Assembly: GCA_905221605.1 (NCBI GenBank)
Contig: CAJNDS010002164.1
Span: 310,001 to 374,000 of the forward strand
Reading direction: 5' to 3'
Source of the DNA: Symbiodinium natans
Lineage: Eukaryota; Sar; Dinophyceae; Suessiales; Symbiodiniaceae
Length of the DNA: 64,000 nt
Shown piece after piece: positions 12,606 through 23,042 of this stretch. The stretch's first letter is position 1; every line of letters begins with the position of its first letter. The notes under the pieces are model-generated. The model saw nothing but the letters and a program-made list of their open reading frames with translations, made no database searches and was not told the DNA's origin. The translations under genes were made by a program, and so were the position numbers.

Positions 12606-14161
12606 TCAGGTGCTGGGAGCCCACTCCGGCTCGTAGTCTGCCAACAAGCGATCGGGACGGAAGGGTTCAATGTCCACCGAGGTGGCACTTCCATCCACGA
12701 TCAGCTCGGACATTCCCAGGCCACTTGCTAGGCTGTTAAGGATTCCCCAACATCCATGTCCTACACACACATATCCCCCCTGAATCGAAGGCAGCCGTCC
12801 CATGGCAGGAAGACTGTCTGCAGTGAAAGGGAGATAGCACGACTGCTTGCCTGTGACTTCGGCAGATTTCATGTCTCCTGAGACTTGCCGTACAGTTGAG
12901 ATCAGCCGTTGGCAGACATTCTCGCGCACCATGACGTTTCCTGGAGTTTCAGCAACCACTGTCGGTGGGTCGGGGAAGCCCGTGATGTAATTCTCCCCGT
13001 TGCCACGGGGATAGACCTCCGGATTTCCCATGCCATTGAAGAACACGGCCTCTGAGAGGACTCGCTCACTCTGCAGCAAAACGCTGTGATACTTGACGCC
13101 ATAAACCTGAAACTGTGGATGCATCAGGCGGAGCACTTGGGCCCAGGGACCCATACAGCAAACAACGGTGTCCGCCAACACGTCTTCTCCGTTCACCATG
13201 GCACCCTTGACTCGCTTGCCCTGCTCGCAGTCGTCTGTCAAGACCTCGTTGATTGTGCCCAGCATGAACTCGGACCCAACCTTCTTCTGGCAAGCTTTCC
13301 ACATAGCATCCGTCAAGTCTTTCGGGTGCACCTGCGCAATCGTGGTCTCATCTCCCATGGACCGCTCACCTTGGGCGGTGTCAACCCACTCCAGAGAGGC
13401 CAACTTACGGGAGGCAGGTTTGGAGAAGTCGCCGTCCACGGTCACTGCCTTGCAACGGAGCCGTCTGTAGGATTTCAATCCGAGGTCCTGACAGGCACAG
13501 GGCACATGCAGCAATCTGCAGCAATGTGCAGCAACGGTATCACGAACTGTTTTGGCTTCCCATGACGTTGAGTCTTCTGCTTGCAGGATCCGGGGACTCA
13601 GTAAATAGTTCTTAAAGCACCAAGATATACAGAATGTAAAAGGGTCCTAATTGGCGCTCTGCTACTCATACTTAATGACGTACTTACTAAGTCCCCCGAT
13701 CCTCCAAGTCGGTTTGGTGGTTCAGGTCTTGCACATCAAGCTGTTCGGGATTTCAGGAAGCGACGCACGAAGAATCTTGTAAGGACGTGACTATCAACAC
13801 TGTCCTTGGCCACTTCAGCATGCATGTCAAAGCTCTTCCGCGTAAGGTCCCGTAGAGGTGTCCCGTCATTCCAATCCCTGGCCAGAAAGCCGCCCGCCTT
13901 GCCACTAGCGCAGCTGGCGATACCTGCATGATCCACGACCGTCACACGGCGTCCACGCAATGCCAAATGGTAGGCCACGGAGACCCCGATGATCCCGCCA
14001 CCAAGAATGAGAATCCGATCTTTCTCGGACTGGTCACTAGCCTTCCGAAGCACGCGTTCCCCTCGAGTCCGCACAGGGTATGTCCATGGACGACTTCTTG
14101 CTGAGCACAGCCACGAGGGCGAGAGTGCCACGGAGAATGGCGCACTCCCGAGGAACCACAT
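12606..14161 (-). CDS. FAD-dependent oxidoreductase, TDA3/DAO-like, two exons
   Basis: Flavoprotein of the D-amino-acid oxidase (DAO) fold. Exon 1 (14161 to about 13805) has a basic N-terminal stretch, then the dinucleotide-binding motif ILGGGIIGVSVAYHLA and the FAD-contacting segment ASGKAGGFLARDW. Exon 2 (about 13487-12606) carries the substrate domain and ends with GHGCWGILNSLASGLGMSEL and the tail DGSATSVDIEPFRPDR, typical of the yeast TDA3 / fission yeast C1F5.03c type. The junction reads AEVAK-DLGLKSYRRL if the intron starts with GA (13804) and ends with CAG (13488), giving a 317-bp GA-AG intron. The start at 14161 is the first Met of the frame. The gene lies between dynein exons on the same strand, so it seems nested in a dynein intron. 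The substrate is unknown. No internal stops were seen. Confidence 0.85.
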
Positions 14162-14479
14162 GCTACCGACAGTGAATGTGGAGAAAGTTTAGGAAGATGT
14201 ACACTGGTACTCACTCACATGCAACTTTGGAAAGCTGCCAGAAAAAATCGCCTTTCCCGGCTTCTGAGCCATTCTGAGCCTTGTAAACCAGCATGCAGAA
14301 CAAACACCCTGCTAACAAGAAATTCGCAGCCTTGTCGCCTGCCGTGCTCTGAGTGTTCTCTGCAGGATTGCGCATATATACTGTGAATTTACGAAATGGT
14401 TATGGGAATACAAAGAAGAAAAAACAGTATAGTACAATGCGCCATAATGCAACACCATACAGTACCATAATAGTCATAG

Positions 14480-14732
14480 TCAAAACAAAGATAAACACAA
14501 TATATTGTAGTATATTGTAGTATTGTATTATATTGTATGATATTGTATTCGCCTCGGCCCCCCGCCCTGTGGGACCCCCCCCAATCCCTTGGAGGAGCTG
14601 TGCTGTGGAGGGTCCCGCCCACCCCCCCCCCCCCACCCCCCCCCCCCCCAACCCCCCACCCCCCCCCCCCCCCCCCCCCCCCCACCCCCCCACCCCCCCC
14701 CCCCACCCCCCCCCACCCCCAACCCCCCCCCC

Positions 14733-14767
<35 letters not shown>

Positions 14768-15090
14768 CCCCCCCCCACCCCCCCTTTGCGAAACCCTCTT
14801 TCCTCCTTTCCTGTCCTGGACCGGCCCGGCTGCCGAGGCGGCGCGCGCAAGCGTTTACAATTATACTGTATGATATTGCATTATATTGTATTTTGTTGCA
14901 TTATATTGTATTATATTGTATTATATTGAATTATGTTGCATTATATGGTATGATCTTGTATTATCTTGTGTTGTATTGTACTGTCTTGTCTTATATTGTA
15001 TTATATTGTATTATACTGTATGATATTGTATGTATTATACTGTATCCTATTGTATTGTATCGTATTATATTGTATTCTATTGTCTTACTT
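14480..15090. repeat. Poly-C tract flanked by TATTG-type repeats
   Basis: 14622-14785 is almost pure C broken by single A or T. It is flanked by degenerate TATTGTATTA repeats at about 14500-14550 and 14857-15085. Proline-rich and glycine-rich reading frames across it are products of composition, not genes. It sits between the oxidoreductase and dynein tail exons. Confidence 0.95.
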
Positions 15091-15688
15091 GGTTTTTCTT
15101 GGATTATCTTCTTACACTATATGTATAAATACATAAATACATAATACTATAGCCCCACCTGCAGGAAGGCATGGCAGCCAGACACTGCCCGCAAAGCATC
15201 CCGAAGGGCATTCCTGGGTAGCGGTCAGTGTAGTTTAAGTGCTGTGCAACACGTATTGCATGATTCCAGTATCACACCATATACGATTACAAGATACTCT
15301 GGTAACACGATACTTCGCGCTACCGTGGTTTGCTGGTCTCTTGGCGATACAGAGCGCTTTCTGAGCCAAGGAGCTCGACGGCGTCCCAGACCCTCTTGCC
15401 CGATGGCTTGAACACCAGCGCTCCGCTCTCCAGGAGGCACTCGACATTGAAGTTGGGCTTCCTCTGCAGCTTCTCTCTTTGCTAAATTGCCATTTCTACC
15501 AGGTCCCTGTTTTTAAGAGAGCCGGAAGAGGGTTCAGAAGGGCTCCCCTTTAAGGGGTCCCCCCCTTGTCCTACCCAGGAGTTTCATACTTCCACGCTTG
15601 ACCAAGAGGTGCCAGCACTTCGGAGATCTGGCCTTCCACCCTTGGACTCCTCCTTCTTCTCCTGTGGGGAAGAAGAGCATTCCAGGAC

Positions 15689-15733
15689 CCCTAAACCCTA
15701 AACCCTAAACCCTAAACCCTAAACCCTAAACCC
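15689..15733. repeat. Interstitial telomere-type repeat (CCCTAAA)n
   Basis: Six uninterrupted CCCTAAA units, the C-rich strand of the TTTAGGG telomere motif. The tract sits internally in a probable dynein intron and not at a sequence end. Confidence 0.95.
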
Positions 15734-16869
15734 TTTCCAAAAGCTCTGAAAGAGGCCTCTGAAGGCTTTTCACCTTCCCCTTCTGTGAGGGCTAACGCCT
15801 CGGCTTCGGCTGTCGTTGGGTTGCCGGAAGACCAAGCTTGGGAGCATTGGCTCAAATGCCGACAAACCGGCCGCAACCCTCTGACTTTAAGCTTCGAGCG
15901 GCGGCCTCCTGCGCATCCACGTCCTCCACGAAGGCCTACAGCTTTGGCACGTTACTTTGAGACTGGGCTGGTTGGAAATTTCCCGCTCTTGGAAGCAGCT
16001 GAGAACACCGCATCCAGCAGCTCTTGAAACTTCGTTGTTGTGGTACGCACCACCATTTGCGACTTAGCGGGAAGGCAGCACATGACGTCGAATCAACCCT
16101 ATCGCCTTGGCGAAGGACTTCAACGCGGTTTCTTCTCGCCAGGCCGCTGTGCGCCCAAGCAAAAGAAGTGAAAGCCACAACTGGAAGTACAGGACAAACC
16201 ATATTCAGAGCTCTTGGGGCCAGACCACGGCATCATTGAAGAGGAACTGCACCATGCGAATGAACCTCAAGATGATTGAGCCATTAGCCGCTAGCCTGTA
16301 CAATGCAAACGAGAGTCCAACACCGTTTTGCAGCGACTTGCAATGATCGGGAGGGCACTTCGTCAGCTTTCTGCACTGCGTTCGGGTTGTGGCCCGCTCG
16401 GTGTAGGACATGCCTCCACCGTCCTTTAAGGCCGTGCTGACTGACCCGCGGCTTCTGGACACATCTGAAACACGTTTGAATACTGTTTTCACTTCTCCAA
16501 AGCTGCAAAACCCCCAGTCCTGGTCTCCCTCGTCTCCTTCCTTGCGATGAAGCAACCGGGGGCAGCAGCAGTGTGAGTGAAACAGCGAAGCAGCGGCTAG
16601 ACGCTGTCGGTACTTCCCGCCTCACGCTCCTCCTCCCCGGAGCCACGCTGGCCAAAGCCATTCTTTTTGAGGAAGTCTTGAAGGCTGTTGCTGCAAGACC
16701 TGAAGGCGGAGGTGAAGGACAAACATGACTAAAGTGAATAGACTTCAGAAGCCTCAACTGATCGGCCAACTTTTACAAGTAGCAGCTAGCAACGCCGAGC
16801 CGCTGATGAAGTTCGTCTTTGATCTTCTCCCAAACCTTCAAGGATTCGAATTCACCAACCTTCATGCCT

Positions 16870-18260
16870 GAGCTGCTGAAAACAAACTCCTTCCGTGGGG
16901 GGCCTCCTGGAGGTCCGCAGCCATCTGCTTTCGCTTTTGCCTCTGCTGCTCTTCGAACTCCTGAACCGATTACAGTGGTGACAGTTGTCAAGATGGCGAA
17001 GTTGGGAAAAGTGGTCGTGCACAGCAGAGCCAGACTCACTCCTCCACTTGGTAGACCGTCATTGGGTTCACCTTTCACTTTGAGCTCCACATTTGCTTTT
17101 GGCACACTATCAGACACCGCCTCCAGGAGATTCCAGCTGCTGATCTTGACGCATTCTCTGCGGCCTGGAGCCGGCGAGCTGACGCGTAACCAGCGCAAAC
17201 ATTCATAGGGTTTAGGGTTTAGGGTTTAGGGTTTAGGGTTTAGGGTCTAGGGTTTAGGGTTTAAGGGGGAGACCTCTAAATTTTAAACCCCCTTGGCCGC
17301 GAGCAGCGGAGCAGCGAATCACACAACGTGGGGTCCAAGGCGAAGAGGTGGGCATTTAGCGTCCTGGGAAAGCTGCTTGGAGCCAAGATTCAGCCGTGAA
17401 GTGAACTACCCTCGTAGTGATGCTACGGGCAGAAAGGAGCTTCCATCGGCAAGCACACCCTGGCAATGCAGCTCGGTCCTGGAGCACTTCTGCACACGCT
17501 GGTTGCCTTGGCACAAAGAAGCTCAGAGCCTACCTGGAAGGCTGTGTGACAAAAGTTGCCCAAGCTTGGCGTCGAGTTGTCTAAGTATGAGAACCACATG
17601 AAAACGGGCACGGTATGCCACAGTTGAAGGCAGCGGCGCATGGCGCTCTTCCACACGGAAAACAGCTTCCACCGCCTTTGCCATCAGTCACGAGCTGCGG
17701 CTTGAAAAGATTTGTAAGGGTAAGAAGGGCTGCAGCGGATGGGCTCGCAAAACACGAACTCTCTATGCACGCGACAGCACAGACGACAGAAGTGGTCCTG
17801 ATTTCAGTGCTTCAGAAGCACGGGTGCTGAGTGATCTGCTGATATTTCTTGAAGAAGGGGATCTCAATGATCTTCCTGACGCTCTGCGTCTGTTTTCAAC
17901 AGAGACCCTTCGGCCTCATGAACACACGTGACGAGCCAGATCAAGACGGTCCTGTACATGTCCTGGTCCCGCTGCCAGTCAGCAAGGTCCTCGCGGGGAC
18001 AACACCAACAAGGTTTTGCGGACAGCTGAGGGAGGCTATCGAAGAACGACTTCCTCTGCGTTTACAGGGGCTCTCGCCACTTGAGCCCAGTTGGTCCTGG
18101 TAGTCGAGCTCTCCATTCGAGTAGTGGGTCACCCCACGGATGGAGATGGTCATGTAGTCGTTAGGATTGATCTTGGAGAACGGTACGATCTCAAACCTCA
18201 GACGACCCAGCCGTGACGGTGCAACAAACTGAACGCTGTTCGCTCTTCAGTGCATGGCTC
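16870..18260 (-). CDS. Dynein heavy chain, tail exons
   Basis: The most N-terminal dynein exons I can recognise. In order on the minus strand: GRLRFEIVPF then YMTISIRGVTHYSNGEL (18230-18090), which matches the tail signature Y-T-x-S-x-x-G-V-T-H-F-x-N-G; RKIIEIPFFKKYQQ (about 17878-17838), matching I-x-F-F-K-x-Y; RWKLFSVWKSAMRR (about 17675-17630), matching W-K-x-F-x-x-W-K; LDAKLGQLLSHSL (about 17580); and VQEFEEQQRQKRKQMAADLQ (about 16975-16880), matching the E-F-x-x-x-Q segment. Colinearity with the linker exons at 9.1-1.2 kb argues for one gene of more than 18 kb. The true N-terminus was not found. Confidence 0.78.
17211..17265. repeat. Interstitial telomere-type repeat (TTTAGGG)n
   Basis: About seven TTTAGGG units with one variant (TCTAGGG), lying between the dynein exons near 17.5 and 16.9 kb, that is in an intron. 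The orientation is opposite to the tract at 15.7 kb. Confidence 0.95.
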
Positions 18261-19671
18261 GTACGGGCCAGAGCGATTCATGTAGCAGAACTCCTCTGTG
18301 AGACTCTCGTGGTTGAGAATGAACCTGGGCACTTTGCAATGGGACGTGGAACGACATCGACTCGGAGACATGGACAGCTGTGCTTGGCCCCTCTTGCAAA
18401 AGCTCATGGATCAAAGAAGCGTACAGGCAAATTTCTACACATGCCTTCTAAGCCAGTAGCAGGTAGCAGAAAAGAAAGACTGTGCACAATATCTCCCCGG
18501 CCGCAAAATCTAATGGCTGGGCTTGCTCCACCATTGTTGTAGGCTTAGAGTGCCAGTCCCAAGCAATGGGTAGGAGGTCGGAAGGGATGGAAGCCTCCCC
18601 TTTAGCGTCCAGCCTAGTGGGTCCAGCGGTTGTGGTGAAAAGGAGCTGGGCTAATGCTCTTGTGCATGGCCTCCGGACCTAGTGATCAGCCCATTGGAGC
18701 CCAGTTCAGCGCATTCTCGACATTCCGGCAAGCTGAGGCCCCGGTGGATTTTCGGGGAGGGGACAAGGCTGGTTCGGTCACTGATAACAAGAGCACAGGC
18801 TGCGAAGGACTTCAGGTCACTCTTCCCCGTGCTTGACAGCTCGCGGACTACTTGGCTACAGTAACTTGCCTCAGTCATTCACAATCTGATGAAGGAAGTA
18901 TATCGGAGGCTGTCACGACCACATCTTGTGCTCCGAGATGCTCCGCGCACACATACTCGCGGTTCTAAGGGTGCAGCTCAACGAAGTCAGCTGGGCTGAT
19001 CCAGGAAGGATCGGAGGGGTCCACTTTCCTGCCACGCAGCGCGCGAACTGCTGAGAGCTTTCAGATCGGAGCTTGTTCTCCTTGCGAAACATAAAATGCT
19101 GACTGGTTCGAGTCGTGCACGCGCAGCGGCATGAGCTCCTCTCAGGCCCTTTTTCTGATCAGAGCTGATACTGCAGAAGCACAACTCAGCCAGCAGCACA
19201 GAACCTCTTCAGATGCCACGGGGCCCTGGATCACAACATCATGCAACCACACACTTTTGTGACGTAATCTCATGCAACCGCTGCAAAAACTCCAAGAGAT
19301 TCGGGGGGGCGCCTCCTGGGTGATCTCCATGAGTTGCTGGGATTCCACCTGGCTCAAGGGCTCTGCAGGATCGGCAACAGGCGCGTCCGTCCCCTCACTC
19401 ATCCCCCCCCCAAAAAAAGGCCTGACAACAGGGTTCAGGGTTTAGGGTTTTCGACATTGGGCCTGAGAAAGGGGCAAGAACCTCCTGGACATACGCAAAG
19501 TTGCCCTCCGGTGGGTTGGGACTGGTCAGCTGACATGGGGCTTCTAAGTTCAAGCTCCTTGAAACTAGCATGCGTGTGAGCCATGTCCCTGTGAGAATTG
19601 GCGGCGCCGCGCGAATCACATGTAGAAGTTTGGGGCATGTACTTGTTTCCAAACCTGACAAAATGCACACA

Positions 19672-19770
19672 TACATACAGACATACATACATAGATACAT
19701 AAGTACATATATACATGTACATACACATACATACACATATGCATACACACACATGCACAGGCACATGTAT
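19672..19770. repeat. ACATAC microsatellite
   Basis: Imperfect ACATACATAC and ACACACATGC repeats. Reading frames through it give only short-period peptides. Confidence 0.95.
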
Positions 19771-19810
19771 GTCTATATGCGTAAAGAAACAAATGAATAT
19801 ATAACTATCT

Positions 19811-20275
19811 AATTGCGAATGCGGCCCGGAGGGGGATTTGAAAAGGGTGCTTCCGTAATTTCGAAGTCAAGTTACATGAATTCTGATTGAGACTTCGAAG
19901 GGATGTCTTATAGGTGGCCTCTCAATCTACAGTGCTGATCAAGTTCAATTACAAACGAAGCCCAGATGAGGATTTCTCAAGATGTGGCTTTAGAATCTAA
20001 AAATTCCAGTTGAACTTAATTGCGAATGGAGACCGGAAGAGGATTTCACGCGGTGCGATCGTTAAAATATAAGTTTCATTAGATGTAATTACGAATGAGG
20101 GGTATTCAGAGGAGGATGTCTTGGGCGGCCGATTAATGGAATTGTTATAATTCGGTTTACTCACCAACGAAGCCCAGATGAGAATTTCTTGGCGTGTGGG
20201 CTTCTTTGATTTGAAAAATGCATTCAAGAAGTTACGAAGCAAGCCCAGATGAGGGTTTATTAGGCTGCAACCTCT
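19811..20275. repeat. Degenerate tandem repeat of about 72 bp
   Basis: The anchor AAGCCCAGATGAGGATTT and its variants recurs at about 19811, 19948, 20019, 20087, 20162 and 20237. Most spacings are 68-75 bp, with diverged AT-rich spacers. It looks like an old satellite fragment. Confidence 0.7.
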
Positions 20276-23042
20276 GAAAAGAAAATTTCATGAGATCTTT
20301 ACGCAGGAATGGGAAGGTTCCACAGCGGCCTGAGGTCCAGTTCGCATGCCCGAACCTCAGAAAGCAGGAATAAGTTCCGAATGCCCCTTACGCCGAGACA
20401 TCCAGCTGCTGCACGAGAAACACTAGGGCAACATGCGCCACGTGAAAGCGACTGAGTGAGCATTGACGGGGAGTCCTTGCGACCCCTCTAATCTGAGTGC
20501 ATGTCCAGGGATGTTCTGTGGACCAACCTCAGTGGACAGGAACTGGATCCGCGTCACAGCATGCCAGCCATGCCATGCCAAACACCGTCGTCTGAGGTCG
20601 GAGCTATGGACATGGGGACGCTGGCATTCCGCGTGCCTCGGCTCAGGAGCTTCTGTGCCATGTGCTGGGCCCCTGTTGAGGAAGTTTAGGGGGGGTGCCT
20701 TCAAGCCTTCTGTGCCTCAGCAGTGCGAGGGTGAGGGGGTCAAAGGCTTGGGCCAATCAGTTGCTTGCTGGCAGTCTTTGCCCCACCCAGCTGCGGAGCG
20801 GAGGACACGGCCTGGCGTGTTAAGCCAAAATGTTTAACCAAAGCGTGTCTGCATATTACTGTAGATCTCGCAATGCCATCTGGCCTCCAAAGACGGCAGC
20901 GTGATGGGTCGGTAGTTCCTGGCAAACTTGCAAAAGCTGCGCTCTCTCCAGGGTCCCTTTCTGGCACCAGCATCAAGCCAGGCCAGCCGCGCGTGTGGGG
21001 CACGAGTACCTGATTCCCCTGCGCTCGTGGTGGTCGCCGAGCCGGGGCCACAGATCTTTGCATTGAACCTATCCATTTCTGGCGCGAGCAAAGCCGGACA
21101 CTCCTCCCTCAGTTCGACTTCACAACAATTTTGGCGTCAAAAGCACAATCCCTGTTCAGATGAACGCCTCCTTGACTATCAATGCTGCCGCCAATTAATG
21201 GCTGTCTTCCACTCGTGGAGACCTGGGAACGAAGAGAAAAATCATAGCAACTGATGGAAGCTAAAGCTTCAGGCCCGATAAACCATGATAAGAACTCCGA
21301 CATGTCAGATACTGAGGCAGGGGTGAGGTGAGCTTCTCAAGGGCTTCTCTCTTCTGAAGCACATGATTCGACATCTTCCCACAGCACTTCGGTTACGAGG
21401 CTGTGAGGACGGTGAAAGCGAAGCAAAATAATAGAACAGCATTTACGTTTATACAGCCATAGAAGCTGTCGAATTCTCTCCTGGAATAAAATCACGGAGG
21501 GGTCCGAAACTCAACTGCCTGAACTGACCGTCTGGATCTGGCAAAACGATCTCTAGGCAAAAGCTTGCGAGATCTCTCTGCCAGCTGCAAGGTCTCAGCA
21601 TGAGGTCATGTTGTTGTTGTCATCTGTGCGGTCAGATTGTTGTCATCTGCGGAGTGCAACTGCTCGTGTCAACCCCGAAGCCACCTAGCATGAAGGACGC
21701 CCGACGTGTTACACCCTGTGGCTCAGCAAACTTTCCCACATGAAGGACACGCTCGCCAACTTGGGACCACACTAAGCGGGGCAGGCCAGCAGCACCCTCC
21801 GCGCCACCTTGCCGGTAAAGCCTCAGTTGCGTGAGGCAACCGACTACAGGTGCGGACTAATCCAGACGAGTGGCTTCTGTCATGGGAGTTGTCTACACTC
21901 TACCAGTCTACCAACTTTGCAGAACGCAATCGATAGCTTGGCCTGTGCACTGCAAAAGCTGGAACACGCGATGCGCAAGCCTCCAAAGCCCCATGAGATT
22001 TTTTGAAGAATTCAGGGCACCGGCCGGGAAGCCAGATCCACCTCCGGGGGCTTGGAGCTGTGGCTGCTCCCGGAGCATAATGGTACGATGACTCTACTCA
22101 GTACTTGTTAGATCAGGAGCAGCACCAGCACCAGTAGTAAAGCTTGCTAGTGTTCATTGTTATGCAAGAATTCCGTGGGTGCGCTCCATATAATGTTCGA
22201 TGTTTTTCTCCGAAGCGGGGCATTGAATCTCCCGACACTCTAGACTACCATCGGATTCACCGCTGTGGAAACTGGTATCCTAGTATACTGTCCAACCACA
22301 CCTCCTGGCCGCTGGGCCCCTGTGAAGAAGACCTGTCATGTCAGATCTGCTAGGAAAGGCCGGAAGTGCACACAGCGTTGGCTTATGTAGCCGTCACCGC
22401 GAAACTTGCAGTGCTATGGCTGCAGACTCAACATCCCCCGTCATGGCCTCATGGCCATCTTGCCGCAAAGGCGATGTTTAATCAACAAAAAGATGTTGTG
22501 CTGTGCGCTGCAAAATGTTCCAAGTCGATAATGCTGGGGCTTGTAAGAAGTACAACACATGCTTGATGACATCCAGGTCCATCCTCCTGCAGCCTGGTCT
22601 ACTTGACTTTGAAATCGAGGCCACCAGAACAACAGAAACAACCAAAACTGCACGTTGCAAGAAACTTCAACATGCATTGGCACCCGAGGGCAGCCATGGC
22701 CGCAACAAGCACATGATCACAGTCCTTTCTGACAATGTCGGTGTGTTGGCACAGGTGTTTGCAGGATTCCGACAAGTCTCTGTAGGAGTGGTAGGTGCGG
22801 CGACGATATCCATCGCTGCTTCCGAAACCTATATCTGCCCAAATTGAAGGGTAAGACGGGACTTGATGGAAAATGTATTCGGCAGTCCCTGCGCTTGCGG
22901 AAGATGATGCTCATGCACTTCATGTGTTACGGTCATCACGGAATTCTTCCACTGAGCTAAGCAGCTAATCATGTACCGGAGTTGCAATTGGAGTTGGCAC
23001 TCAAAAGAACTTAATTCAACTGTACAACAGAGGCGACCAGCA

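Larger units (their letters stand above)
18300..23000. other. Region without a confidently recognised gene
   Basis: Between the dynein tail exons and the alcohol dehydrogenase 3' end I find no protein family I can name. Coding-like short segments occur on the minus strand (about 19400-19290, 22660-22560) and plus strand (21880-22006, 22690-22846), but they conflict or stand alone. Upstream dynein exons could be hidden here. The stretch also holds ACATAC repeats (19670-19760), a degenerate 72-bp satellite (19811-20275) and a small TTTAGGG remnant (19433-19450). Confidence 0.5.

Noticed and set aside
14533-15144. 203-codon proline-rich frame across the poly-C tract
   Set aside because: Pure composition effect of CCC codons followed by TATTG repeats.
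16773-17198. PSGG segment resembling a Lon protease active site
   Set aside because: The catalytic Lys and surrounding pattern are missing, and a dynein-like exon (EFEEQQRQ) in another frame explains part of the stretch better.
22503-22847. Plus-strand coding-like frame ending ISIAASETYICPN
   Set aside because: Coding-like minus-strand frames overlap it and no family is recognisable, so I could not support a gene.
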